A stretch of DNA of 17,064 nt from JBMTVT01 sp049451635 (GTDB taxonomy: Bacteria; Bacteroidota; Bacteroidia; Flavobacteriales; Flavobacteriaceae). The notes beneath the pieces were generated by a model. The model had not been told where the DNA came from. It ran no database searches and saw only the letters and a list, made by a program, of their open reading frames with translations. Position 1 is the first letter of the stretch, and each line of letters starts with the position of its first letter. Positions 7,016 through 14,237 of this stretch are shown here, piece by piece. Position numbers and translations under genes: made by a program. The stretch spans positions 1 through 17,064 of the forward strand of contig JBMTVT010000046.1 in the NCBI GenBank assembly GCA_049451635.1, read 5' to 3'.

Positions 7016-8170
7016 ATGGAAGAAAATTTTAATATGGTAGCCAAAACCCTTTTTGGCTTTGAAGAGTTATTGGAAAACGAACTCACCCAACTCGGTGCGC
7101 AACAGGTCAAAAAAGGGACCCGAAACGTATCGTTTGTGGGCGATAAGGGTTTTATGTACAAAGCAAATTTAGCGTTGCGTACTGCCATTAAAATTTTAAA
7201 ACCCATCCATAGTTTTCATGTTAAAAACGAAACCGATTTATACAATAAAATCTATGCCATGGATTGGAGCCAGTATCTAAAGCCCACAGGTACTTTGGCT
7301 GTTGATGCCACCATTCATTCCGATTTGTTTTCACATTCGCTGTTTATTGCCCAAAAAACCAAAGATGCCATTGTTGATAAGTTTCGAGATACCAAAGGGC
7401 AACGCCCTAATGTGGATTTAAAATTTCCGGACATAAAAATAAATGTTCATGTTGATAGGCAACAATGCACCATTTCGTTGGATTCCTCTGGAGATTCCCT
7501 ACACAAACGTGGCTATAAAACCGCTACCAATATTGCGCCAATAAATGAAGTGTTGGCAGCAGGCATGATTATGTTGTCTGGTTGGGACGGACAATGCGAT
7601 TTCATGGATCCCATGTGTGGTTCTGGCACCATGCTTATTGAAGCAGCTATGATAGGCTGCAACATACCACCAAACTTGATGCGTAAGGAATTTGCTTTTG
7701 AGCGTTGGCAAGATTGGGATGTGGAGTTGTTTGAAAAAATAGAGGAATCGTTGCTTAAAAAAACACGCGATTTCCATTATAAAATTACGGGTTACGATAA
7801 AGCCCCAAGCGCGGTTGCCAAAGCCAAAGAAAATGTAAAAAATGCTCAATTAGATGATTTTATTGAAGTAAAGCATGAAGATTTTTTTAAAACCCAAAAA
7901 GGTGGCGATGGCAAATTGCACATGGTATTTAACCCACCCTATGGTGAGCGATTAAATATAGATATGGAGCAGTTTTACAAAAACATTGGCGATACCCTAA
8001 AACAAAACTACCCAGGCACCAATGCATGGTTTATTACCAGTAATTTAGATGCACTTAAGCATGTTGGATTGAGACCTTCCAGAAAAATACAGCTGTTTAA
8101 CGCCAAATTGGAAGCACGTTTGGTTAAGTACGTGATGTATGAAGGAAGTAAAAAGGCGAAGTTTAATTAA
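7016..8170 (+). CDS. rlmL: THUMP domain class I SAM-dependent RNA methyltransferase (RlmL-type)
   Basis: Probable rRNA guanine-N2 methyltransferase of the RlmL/YpsC group, 384 aa. An N-terminal THUMP RNA-binding domain lies at about residues 45-155, followed by a Rossmann methyltransferase domain. That domain has motif I 'MDPMCGSGTMLIEAA' (197-211) and the catalytic N-P-P-Y motif 'FNPPYGERL' (305-313), the signature of methylation on an exocyclic amino group of a base. It corresponds to the N-terminal half of the E. coli RlmL/RlmK fusion; the RlmK half is absent, as in other Bacteroidota and in Firmicutes YpsC. The ATG at 7016 follows a TAnnTTTG box. It ends in TAA at 8170, 27 bases before a long palindrome. 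The exact rRNA position is inferred from the family only. Confidence 0.88.
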   Translation: MEENFNMVAKTLFGFEELLENELTQLGAQQVKKGTRNVSFVGDKGFMYKANLALRTAIKILKPIHSFHVKNETDLYNKIYAMDWSQYLKPTGTLAVDATIHSDLFSHSLFIAQKTKDAIVDKFRDTKGQRPNVDLKFPDIKINVHVDRQQCTISLDSSGDSLHKRGYKTATNIAPINEVLAAGMIMLSGWDGQCDFMDPMCGSGTMLIEAAMIGCNIPPNLMRKEFAFERWQDWDVELFEKIEESLLKKTRDFHYKITGYDKAPSAVAKAKENVKNAQLDDFIEVKHEDFFKTQKGGDGKLHMVFNPPYGERLNIDMEQFYKNIGDTLKQNYPGTNAWFITSNLDALKHVGLRPSRKIQLFNAKLEARLVKYVMYEGSKKAKFN

Positions 8171-8197
8171 TTAAATTTTATTGTGCTTATCGTGTTT

Positions 8198-8308
8198 GTG
8201 TAAGGATAGTTGCGTGTGCAAGCAACTAACTTACTAAAAATGGAGCGAACCAGAGGGAAATCCGCAGGATTTTCCGAGTAGGCTAGAACCAAGCAATTAT
8301 TTTTACAC
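8198..8308 (+). repeat. 111-bp imperfect palindromic element with nested stems
   Basis: The outer arms of 16 bases, 8198-8213 and 8293-8308, pair along their full length with three G-T pairs and no mismatch. Inside are CTTACT (8230-8235) with AGTAGG (8277-8282), and a tip hairpin GGAAATCC (8256-8263) with GGATTTTCC (8267-8275, one bulged T). An alternative local hairpin, TAGTTGC (8207-8213) with GCAACTA (8222-8228), competes with the outer stem. G-T pairs on the plus strand would be G-U in a plus-strand transcript, that is, in the 3' UTR of the preceding gene. No coding frame fits. It may be a dispersed repeat, an RNA structure or both. Confidence 0.6.
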
Positions 8309-8313
8309 GGTGT

Positions 8314-8438
8314 TGTAGCCTTTCCTTTTTTTAGGACACCTCTAAATTCGATAAAATATTTAAATTAATCTTGGGCATAAATTCCTTTGTTGATTTGTTC
8401 TTAAGGGATTTATGTGGATGATTCCAGTTATAATCTTC
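8314..8438 (-). mobile_element. Right-end remnant of an IS3-family insertion sequence
   Basis: Minus-strand codons from 8438 to the TAA at 8333-8331 encode 35 residues, including 'EDYNWNHPHKSL' and 'STKEFMPK'. This is the typical C-terminus of an IS3-group transposase OrfB integrase domain ('YN..RPH.SL...TP.EF'). Directly beyond the stop, 8314-8340 begins TGTAGCC and ends GGACACC, matching the TG-start and GGACA-end pattern of IS3/IS150-type terminal repeats. The rest of the element, including the catalytic DDE region and the left end, is missing. The fragment joins a GIY-YIG remnant on its other side. Confidence 0.72.
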
Positions 8439-8634
8439 TTTCTCTTAAAATAGATTGATTGATGTCATCGAACTCTTCAAAACAAACAAGTTTATCACAG
8501 TTGTATTTCGATTTAAAACTTCTTTATGTTTTGGTTTTATGTTGGTATACTCTTTTCAACAAGTCACTTGTTACACCAACATAAATGACCGTATTATTTT
8601 TATTGGTCATGAAATATCCATAAGATTTTTGCAT
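8439..8634 (-). pseudogene. Broken GIY-YIG nuclease family gene
   Basis: From an ATG at 8634 the minus strand reads a GIY-YIG domain: 'YGYFMTNKNNTVIYVGVTSDL' holds the G-Y-F and Y-V-G halves of the motif, followed by K-R-V-Y-Q-H. An in-frame TAA at codon 37 (8526-8524) interrupts it. The same frame then continues with 'KSKYNCDKLVCFEEFDDINQSIL', the normal middle of this roughly 85-95 aa family. The C-terminal third is lost where it runs into the IS3-type fragment near 8440-8450. Such small single-domain genes are common and often mobile in Flavobacteriaceae. This copy cannot make a functional protein. Confidence 0.82.
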
Positions 8635-8654
8635 TTCTATATATAAAAATTATT

Positions 8655-8780
8655 CGTCATTACGAGGAGGTACGACGAAGTAATCTCATCAATAGAAATG
8701 TCGTAATAGCGAGGAACGAAGATATCTTTTGAATAAGAATTAAAATTAGGCAGATTGCTTCACTGCGTTCGCTATGACGA
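8655..8780. repeat. Three copies of a CGTCATT...GAAGTAATCT-type intergenic repeat
   Basis: Copy 1 runs from 8655 (CGTCATTACGAGGAGG) to 8687 (AAGTAATCTC). Copy 2, more degenerate and in the same direction, is at 8700-8727 (GTCGTAATAGCGAGGAACG). Copy 3 is inverted at 8751-8780 (CAGATTGCTTCACTG to CTATGACGA). Copies 1 and 3 form a long imperfect inverted repeat. This 'CGTCATTGCGAGG...GAAGCAATCT' unit is widespread between genes in Bacteroidota and some other bacteria. Copy 3 ends exactly next to the agmatine deiminase stop codon, so the structure may end transcription. Confidence 0.75.
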
Positions 8781-9821
8781 TTACTCAGGTATCTGTTGGC
8801 TCAAGCAATGTAACGAGCCAAAGCCCCAAATAAAATCAATAGCAGAAATACCAATAACTTCATGGTTAGGGAAACAATCGGCAATGGTGTTTAGCGCAAC
8901 ACGGTCGTTAGCATCATTAAAGGTAGGCACTAAAACCGTTTTGTTTAAAATTAAAAAGTTGGCATAACTTGCCGGTAATGTAATACCATCAAACCATAGT
9001 GGTTTTGGCATTGGTAAGGATACAATATTTGGTTTTTTACCATTTTCCAAAACGGCATTTTGTAAACGTTTTAAGTTGTCTTGTAACGGTTTGTAATTTT
9101 CGTCTTTTTGATTGGTCTCAACAACAATAACTATGGTGTCTTCATTTACAAAACGCGCCAAATCATCAATATGCCCATGGGTATCATCACCCACGATGCC
9201 GTTACCTAGCCAAATAACGTTGGTTACTCCTAAAAACTGATTAAAAGCCTGTTCGTAATCGGCTTTGGTAAAACCCGCATTCCTAACTTGAATAGTAGGG
9301 TGGAGTAGACATTCTTCAGAAGTGATGAGCGTACCTTTCCCGTTCACATCAATAGCGCCACCTTCTAAAATAAAAGGTTTGCTGTTAATCATGGCTTGTT
9401 CCACAGAAATATTTAAGGTTTTGGCAACTTTTGTAGGGACGCCTTTATCTAAGCGGTAATTACTGTATTTTGCCCAACCGTTAAAATTAAAATTGATGGC
9501 TTTACGTTGTTTACCATTTTTTACAATGATTGGTCCCGAATCGCGCATCCAACTACGGTTGGTTTTATGGATAATAAAGGTTACGTTTTTGGTATTAACA
9601 TGAGCCGTTTCCAGCATGCCAGTAACTTTATCTTGAAGTTTTTTATTAGCAACTACTAAAAATACGGTTTCAACAACGGCTACTTTTTTAATAAATTCCA
9701 CAAATGCCCATTGAATGGCTTCGTATTTCCCGGGCCAGTCGTTACCGTTATGTGGAAAACATAATAAAATGCCTTCTTGTTTTTCCCATTCCGCAGGAAA
9801 TATCCAGTTCTCTGTTTTCAT
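8781..9821 (-). CDS. aguA: Agmatine deiminase
   Basis: Hydrolyses agmatine to N-carbamoylputrescine and ammonia, the second step of the arginine decarboxylase route to putrescine. The 346 aa show the peptidyl-arginine-deiminase-type fold with its active-site residues: 'WMRDSGP' (D94), 'LEGGAIDVNGKGTL' (E153), 'GDDTHGHIDDLARF' (H217, D219, D220) and the catalytic Cys C339 in 'GFGSLHCLSQQ' near the C-terminus. Many homologues have G-G-G before this Cys; here it is G-F-G, a tolerated variation in Bacteroidota. The ATG at 9821 overlaps the last base of the aguB stop (TAATG), so the two are translationally coupled and the next pathway enzyme is encoded immediately upstream. Its 3' end abuts a repeat element. 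Confidence 0.93.
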   Translation of the reverse strand: MKTENWIFPAEWEKQEGILLCFPHNGNDWPGKYEAIQWAFVEFIKKVAVVETVFLVVANKKLQDKVTGMLETAHVNTKNVTFIIHKTNRSWMRDSGPIIVKNGKQRKAINFNFNGWAKYSNYRLDKGVPTKVAKTLNISVEQAMINSKPFILEGGAIDVNGKGTLITSEECLLHPTIQVRNAGFTKADYEQAFNQFLGVTNVIWLGNGIVGDDTHGHIDDLARFVNEDTIVIVVETNQKDENYKPLQDNLKRLQNAVLENGKKPNIVSLPMPKPLWFDGITLPASYANFLILNKTVLVPTFNDANDRVALNTIADCFPNHEVIGISAIDFIWGFGSLHCLSQQIPE

Positions 9822-10708
9822 TAGTCGATGGCGCGTTTAGTGATGTCACCATACTTATCAATACGTCTGTCGCGTAAAAATGGCCAATTCTGACGTACAT
9901 TTTCCTGAAGGCTTAAATCGACTTCAGCAATTAGAATTTCTTCCTTGTCTACTGAAGCTTGTGCTAAAATTTCACCTTGAGGGCCAGCAATAAACGACGA
10001 ACCCCAAAACTCGATACCATTGGTGTTTGGTAAATATTTTTCCAAACCAATACGGTTGGCGGCAGCAACGTAAATACCGTTAGCTACGGCATGACCTCGC
10101 ATTACGTTCATCCAAGCGCCTTGTTGGTTTTCCCCATATTCGGCTTTTTCTTGTGGGTGCCAGCCAATGGCTGTTGGATAAAACAACACTTCGGCACCTT
10201 GTAAAGCGGTTAAACGCGCCGCTTCAGGATACCACTGGTCCCAACAAATTAAGGTGCCAATATTTCCTTTTTTGGTAGGGAAGGATTTAAAGCCGATATC
10301 ACCTGGTGTGAAATAAAATTTTTCGTAAAAATGTGGGTCGTCTGGGATGTGCATTTTCCGATACAGGCCAGCTTCAGAACCATCAGTATCAATAATGTAT
10401 GCACTGTTATGGTAAACGCCAGTCATTCGTTTTTCAAAAAAGGGCACAATAATAACCACGCCCAATTCTTTGGCTAAAACACTAAAAGCATTAAAGGATG
10501 TGCTGTAAAGTGGTTCCGCGAAAGCGAAATTGTCAACATCTTCACTTTGGCAAAAGTAATGGCTACTATACAATTCTGGCAACGAAATAACTTCGGCGCC
10601 TTTTTTAGCAGCGTCTTTTACCCATTTTATGCATTTTTCTAGATTATTCTCTGGCGTGTTATTCAGGTTTAATTGGATAACGGCAATTTTGTATGTGTTA
10701 CTTGGCAT
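9821..10708 (-). CDS. aguB: N-carbamoylputrescine amidase (carbon-nitrogen hydrolase)
   Basis: Nitrilase-superfamily hydrolase converting N-carbamoylputrescine to putrescine, CO2 and ammonia, which completes the AguA pathway. The Glu-Lys-Cys triad is visible: E45 in 'SLPELY', K118 in 'YRKMHIPDDP' and C155 in 'TLICWDQWYPEAARL'. The 295 aa length and the 'YEKFYFTPGD' segment fit plant and bacterial carbamoylputrescine amidases. It is the first gene of a two-gene minus-strand operon; its TAA overlaps the aguA ATG by one base. The start is the ATG at 10708. About 50 bases upstream lies an 8-bp palindrome, CGCATGCG, unusual in such AT-rich sequence. With rocD in the same window this gives a local arginine/polyamine theme. 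Confidence 0.93.
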   Translation of the reverse strand: MPSNTYKIAVIQLNLNNTPENNLEKCIKWVKDAAKKGAEVISLPELYSSHYFCQSEDVDNFAFAEPLYSTSFNAFSVLAKELGVVIIVPFFEKRMTGVYHNSAYIIDTDGSEAGLYRKMHIPDDPHFYEKFYFTPGDIGFKSFPTKKGNIGTLICWDQWYPEAARLTALQGAEVLFYPTAIGWHPQEKAEYGENQQGAWMNVMRGHAVANGIYVAAANRIGLEKYLPNTNGIEFWGSSFIAGPQGEILAQASVDKEEILIAEVDLSLQENVRQNWPFLRDRRIDKYGDITKRAID

Positions 10709-10755
10709 TTTAATAATTTAAATCAACGTTAATATACAAAGTATTTTAATTTTTG

Positions 10756-10763
10756 CGCATGCG
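10756..10763. promoter_or_regulatory. GC-rich palindrome upstream of aguBA (possible operator)
   Basis: CGCATGCG is a perfect 8-bp palindrome within 'TTTGCGCATGCGAAAG', lying 48 bases upstream of the aguB ATG in otherwise AT-rich intergenic DNA. It is positioned where a transcription factor could act, but no known regulator motif is recognised. Confidence 0.25.
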
Positions 10764-10830
10764 AAAGTATATTTTATTGATAAATATGCCATATGTTGAA
10801 GCCCCTAATTATTAACAAAATGGTCATTAA

Positions 10831-11379
10831 CTAAAATCTTGAAGTAAAGGTTTTAATTTCCCATTTACTTTTACCCTCGTTTAAAGTGGCGCAAAGTATT
10901 TTTTCGCCATCGGTTCTTACGTTTACCAATCCGTAAACAAAACCATCAACCAGTTTTAATCGGCTCATGGTTTTTACTTTATCGGTTGGGTTTAATACGC
11001 CCGAAGCCGTGTGTGTATAGCGAATATTGGTTTTGGTTTCGTTGGTTAATACTACAGCGCTTTTTCCATGGAGTTGTTTGGAACGCCTATATCTAAGATC
11101 AATTAAAATATGTTTACGCTCGGGTGTCACAATTAAAACACCATCACCTTGACCAACATCAATAAAATAAAGTTCTAAAAGCGGCTCATCACTCAAATCT
11201 TCTGCCTTTATATATAGATTTTTTGCCCAACACACATGTACTTTATAGCGTTTGTTAGTTGGTGTGTTGTTAACAATTTCAACTTGGTCTCCGCATAAAG
11301 CTTCCAGTATTGTTTTGTTGCTTGTACTAGACGTGTAAACTTTTGCGGTTTCGGATTTTAGATATTTAATAGTTGCCAT
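10831..11379 (-). pseudogene. MBL-fold (ComEC-like) protein with its catalytic core deleted
   Basis: The first about 65 residues look like a small SH3-like domain. 'LELYFIDVGQGDGVLIVTPERKHILID' (68-94) is then the unmistakable first strand pair of a metallo-beta-lactamase-fold domain of the ComEC/Rec2-like type. The next stretch, 'YRRSKQLHGKSA' (97-108), still fits, but the H-x-H-x-D-H metal-binding motif that should follow is absent. The chain jumps instead to what appears to be the family's C-terminal tail, 'NPTDKVKTMSRLKLVDGFVYGLVNVRTDG...IKTFTSRF'. The result is 182 aa, far shorter than the several hundred expected, with the frame intact. The junction is near residue 109. A catalytic role is impossible; a residual binding role cannot be excluded. 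It is transcribed toward aguBA with a 122-base gap. Confidence 0.7.
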
Positions 11380-11448
11380 GATTTATTTGTTTGGTTCATA
11401 GCAAGTTAAAGATCATGTTGCATTTTGGCAATACGTAGTTGTACTTAA

Positions 11449-12180
11449 TTATTTGTTCCTTTGATATAGCGGAATTCTATAAGATAGGAAATAACTATAA
11501 CCGGCTCCAATGTTACTACTGTCATAAGTTTTTCCAAACCCAGGTATGTAGATATTTTGAAAGTTATCGGGTTCTGATTCGCTAGCTAGTATTTTTAATT
11601 GAGCATTAAGCCCCAGATATAAATTATTGAATAATTCCACTTTGATACCCAAAATAACTTCTCCCCAAAAAGCCGTTAAACTTTTAAATTCTTGTGTTTC
11701 GGTTGAAGTATATTGAGGCCCCCAATATTGATTGGTACTGTAAATAGTGTAACTGTTTAAATTTTGACTAAATGTGCTTGCGCCAACTCTAAAACCAAAA
11801 TAAATCATATTATCCATATCTAACCAGTTTTGGTATGAATTATAATCAATACCTCCCTTTAAATAACTACCGGTAGTGGTTATGTCTAGATAATCGTTAA
11901 TTGTGTTTTTTTCTTCAAAGCCAATTTCACCGGCAATGTATAATTTATTTTTAATTCTGTAATCGGCTAAAATTTCAAAGCCACTATAGGTGTCATCAGT
12001 GAATGAGCGTATCAACTTTCCTAGGTCGCCACCCACACGAAGTCCGTATTTTAACTTAATAACAGTCGAATCGTTTTGGGTAACAACTATACTATCGTTT
12101 TGCGCATTAGCACACACACCGAAGAGTAGCCATAGAACTAAAATTTTAATGTGTAATGGTAAAGTGTGCTGCTGTTTCAT
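11449..12180 (-). CDS. DUF6048 family outer-membrane-type protein
   Basis: Exported protein of 243 aa with a signal peptide of about 26 residues (hydrophobic 'IKILVLWLLFGVCANA' then Q27). The mature part has alternating hydrophobic/aromatic strands such as 'KYGLRVGGDLGKLI', 'GFEILADYRI', 'LYIAGEIGF', 'MIYFGFRVGASTF', 'LYLGLNAQLKI' and 'GAGYSYFLSYRIPL', ending in an aromatic-rich strand. This suggests a small outer-membrane beta-barrel. Function is unknown. Its start codon lies 35 bases inside the 3' end of the DUF6452 lipoprotein gene, and both follow rlmD. I recognise this rlmD-DUF6452-DUF6048 order from Flavobacteriaceae, so the two envelope proteins may act together. Confidence 0.78.
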   Translation of the reverse strand: MKQQHTLPLHIKILVLWLLFGVCANAQNDSIVVTQNDSTVIKLKYGLRVGGDLGKLIRSFTDDTYSGFEILADYRIKNKLYIAGEIGFEEKNTINDYLDITTTGSYLKGGIDYNSYQNWLDMDNMIYFGFRVGASTFSQNLNSYTIYSTNQYWGPQYTSTETQEFKSLTAFWGEVILGIKVELFNNLYLGLNAQLKILASESEPDNFQNIYIPGFGKTYDSSNIGAGYSYFLSYRIPLYQRNK

Positions 12181-12688
12181 CTTCTACAGATTGGTTATCG
12201 TTTACGGGTTGTCTGGAAAGTATCCAATTATCACCATCGTCTTCAATGGTAAGGGTTACATTTTTAAAGATTGTTTTATAGCCACAAGCTCTTGATACAT
12301 AAACTTCTTCAATTGCATAATTTATGGTAATAATATCATAGTTGCCATCATAATAGTCATCACTTGTGTCATCGGGTGTTCCGGCATCATTTATTTCAGC
12401 ATCTTTAACTAACCTATATTGTGTTTCATTATCATCAGTTTTTAAAGGTAAAATCAATTGCCCTGAGGTCACTGAGTTGTATCCGGGTAAAATAAAGTCA
12501 TTTCCAACACCAGCCACTACTAAACTAAAGGCATTTTTTTTGTTCTCAGGACTGTCGGCATCATACAGATCAATAATTAAACGCGGGGTAGTGGGTGTAC
12601 TGCCCGGACAAATATCATCACGTTCGCAACTGATTGATATAATGGCAATCAATAGGGTTGGAATTATTAGTATTTTAAAGTATTTCAT
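12146..12688 (-). CDS. DUF6452 family lipoprotein
   Basis: Predicted lipoprotein of 180 aa. A hydrophobic signal (residues 3-20) ends 'IISISC' with the lipidated Cys at 21, followed by 'ERDDICPGSTPTTPRLIIDLYD', a cysteine-containing start typical of this family. The rest is beta-rich with several Asp/Asn-rich turns ('DAGTPDDTSDDYYDG'). 'ACGYKTIFKNVTL' supplies a second Cys that could pair with C27. The ATG at 12688 directly abuts the rlmD stop codon with no gap, and the 3' end overlaps the DUF6048 gene by 35 bases. All three are therefore probably one transcript led by rlmD. Function is unknown. Confidence 0.8.
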   Translation of the reverse strand: MKYFKILIIPTLLIAIISISCERDDICPGSTPTTPRLIIDLYDADSPENKKNAFSLVVAGVGNDFILPGYNSVTSGQLILPLKTDDNETQYRLVKDAEINDAGTPDDTSDDYYDGNYDIITINYAIEEVYVSRACGYKTIFKNVTLTIEDDGDNWILSRQPVNDNQSVEDETAAHFTITH

Positions 12689-14101
12689 TTATCGCTTTTC
12701 TAAAAGTACAACATTTTCTACATGAAAGGTTTGCGGAAACATATCCACTGCTTGGGTTTTTGTTACTTTATATTGGGCATCCATTAATGCTAAATCCCTG
12801 GCTTGGGTTGAGCTATTACAACTTACATAAACTACTTTTTTGGGTGCAATATTCAATATTTGTTGTACAACATCTTTATGCATTCCGTCTCTAGGCGGGT
12901 CGGTAATAATAACATCAGGCACACCATGGTTTTTTATAAAATTAGCATTAAAAACGTTTTTCATATCACCCACAAAAAACTCAACGTTGTTTATGTTATT
13001 TAATTGTGCATTTTCTTTAGCGGCTAAAATGGCATCGGGTACAGCCTCTACACCAATTACTTTTTTAGCTTGTTTTGCAACAAACTGCGCGATGGTTCCT
13101 GTTCCCGTGTATAAATCGTAAACCAATTCGGTACCTGTTAAACCAGCAAAATCTCGCGTAATTTTATAGAGTTCAAAGGCTTGTTCGGAGTTGGTTTGGT
13201 AAAAGGATTTGGCATTAATTTTAAACTTTAGACCTTCCATATCCTCAAAAATATGGTCGGTACCTTTGTAGCAAATCACTTCTTGATCATAAATAGTATC
13301 ATTAGCTTTTCCATTGATAACATACTGCAATGAAGTAATTTCTGTGAATTTTTCAGCAATAAAGTTTAACAACAACTCGCGTTTGGTTTTGTCTTCCTTA
13401 AAAAACTGAATCATCACCATAATATCACCTGTGCTGGCGGTACGAATCATCATGGTGCGTAAAAAACCAGTTTGGTTTCGGGTGTTGAAGAATTCTAAAT
13501 CGTTCTCAATAGCAAATTTTTTAACCGCATTTCTAATAGCATTTGAAGGGTCTTCTTGTAAATGGCATTTGTTTAAATCAAGAATTTTATCCCACATACC
13601 AGGAATATGAAAACCTAAGGCGTTTTTGTTGCCCAAATCTTTATTCAATTGTATTTCTTCTATTGTTAACCAACGACTATCGCTAAAAGAAAATTCCATT
13701 TTATTGCGGTAAAAATATTGATTTTTAGAGCCCAAAATAGGAGTAACCTCAGGAAGTTCAATATGCCCAATACGGGTTAAATTATTGGTTACCTCCTTTT
13801 GTTTGTAGTACAGTTGATGCTCGTAAGCCATGTCTTGCCATTTGCAACCGCCACATACCCCAAAATGCTCACAAACAGGTTTGGTTCTTTTATCAGAAAG
13901 CTTGTGAAAAACAGTCGCTTTCCCTTCATAATAAGCCTTACGTTTTTTAAAGGTTTGCACATCAACCACATCACCAGGTACGGCATTAGGTAAAAAAACA
14001 ACCTTGCCATCTGGTGCTTTGGCTATGGTTTTTCCTTTCGCACCAGCATCAATTACCTCTACGTTTTCAAAAACTTGTTTTTTTGTTTTTCTTCTAGACA
14101 T
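12689..14101 (-). CDS. rlmD: 23S rRNA (uracil(1939)-C5)-methyltransferase RlmD
   Basis: SAM-dependent RNA methyltransferase of the RumA/TrmA class, 470 aa. An N-terminal TRAM-type RNA-binding domain (about 8-65) is followed by four cysteines placed as [4Fe-4S] ligands: C77, C83, C86 in 'CEHFGVCGGCKWQ' and C179 in 'LNKCHLQ'. The catalytic domain has 'FYQTNSEQAFELY' (300-312), SAM motif 'VYDLYTGTGTIAQFVA', 'ITDPPRDGMH' (399-408) and the catalytic nucleophile C428 in 'YVSCNSSTQARDL'. The general-base Glu E462 is near the C-terminus. It is complete and intact. The start is the ATG at 14101, only five bases from a TAnnTTTG promoter-like box, so the transcript may be nearly leaderless. It heads the rlmD-DUF6452-DUF6048 operon. 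In other Bacteroidota this single enzyme may cover more than one uracil site. Confidence 0.93.
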   Translation of the reverse strand: MSRRKTKKQVFENVEVIDAGAKGKTIAKAPDGKVVFLPNAVPGDVVDVQTFKKRKAYYEGKATVFHKLSDKRTKPVCEHFGVCGGCKWQDMAYEHQLYYKQKEVTNNLTRIGHIELPEVTPILGSKNQYFYRNKMEFSFSDSRWLTIEEIQLNKDLGNKNALGFHIPGMWDKILDLNKCHLQEDPSNAIRNAVKKFAIENDLEFFNTRNQTGFLRTMMIRTASTGDIMVMIQFFKEDKTKRELLLNFIAEKFTEITSLQYVINGKANDTIYDQEVICYKGTDHIFEDMEGLKFKINAKSFYQTNSEQAFELYKITRDFAGLTGTELVYDLYTGTGTIAQFVAKQAKKVIGVEAVPDAILAAKENAQLNNINNVEFFVGDMKNVFNANFIKNHGVPDVIITDPPRDGMHKDVVQQILNIAPKKVVYVSCNSSTQARDLALMDAQYKVTKTQAVDMFPQTFHVENVVLLEKR

Positions 14102-14105
14102 GCTG

Positions 14106-14113
14106 CAAAAATA
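14106..14113 (-). promoter_or_regulatory. Bacteroidota -7 box for rlmD
   Basis: Minus-strand TATTTTTG matches TAnnTTTG and lies four bases before the rlmD ATG, which would give a very short or absent leader. No clear -33 TTTG at normal spacing was found. Confidence 0.35.
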
Positions 14114-14187
14114 ATAATCACGTCAAATAAAAGTTACTTTATTTCTATTAACTTTATAAATGAATTTACTTTCCCTAAAAATAAAAT

Positions 14188-14212
14188 GAACCTTTTTAAT
14201 TTTATGCGTCTT
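14188..14212 (+). promoter_or_regulatory. ECF-type autoregulatory promoter of the sigma factor gene
   Basis: GAACC at 14188-14192 and GTCTT at 14208-14212, 15 bases apart, match the -35 GGAAC / -10 GTC pattern recognised by many ECF sigma factors. The pair sits about 26 bases before the start codon of the adjacent ECF sigma gene, as expected for autoregulation. Confidence 0.6.
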
Positions 14213-14237
14213 TAAGATATAAGACAACATCTCTTTA

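Noticed and set aside
8198..8308. Integron attC site
   Set aside because: It is an imperfect palindrome of about the right size, but no RYYYAAC/GTTRRRY core boxes are found at its ends and no integrase or cassette genes are nearby.
8455..8646. Plus-strand 63-codon open frame
   Set aside because: It is the antisense of the GIY-YIG remnant, which shows a clear domain on the minus strand.
8171..8780. CRISPR array or tandem repeat
   Set aside because: The three repeat copies are degenerate, unevenly spaced and in mixed orientation, and no cas genes are present.
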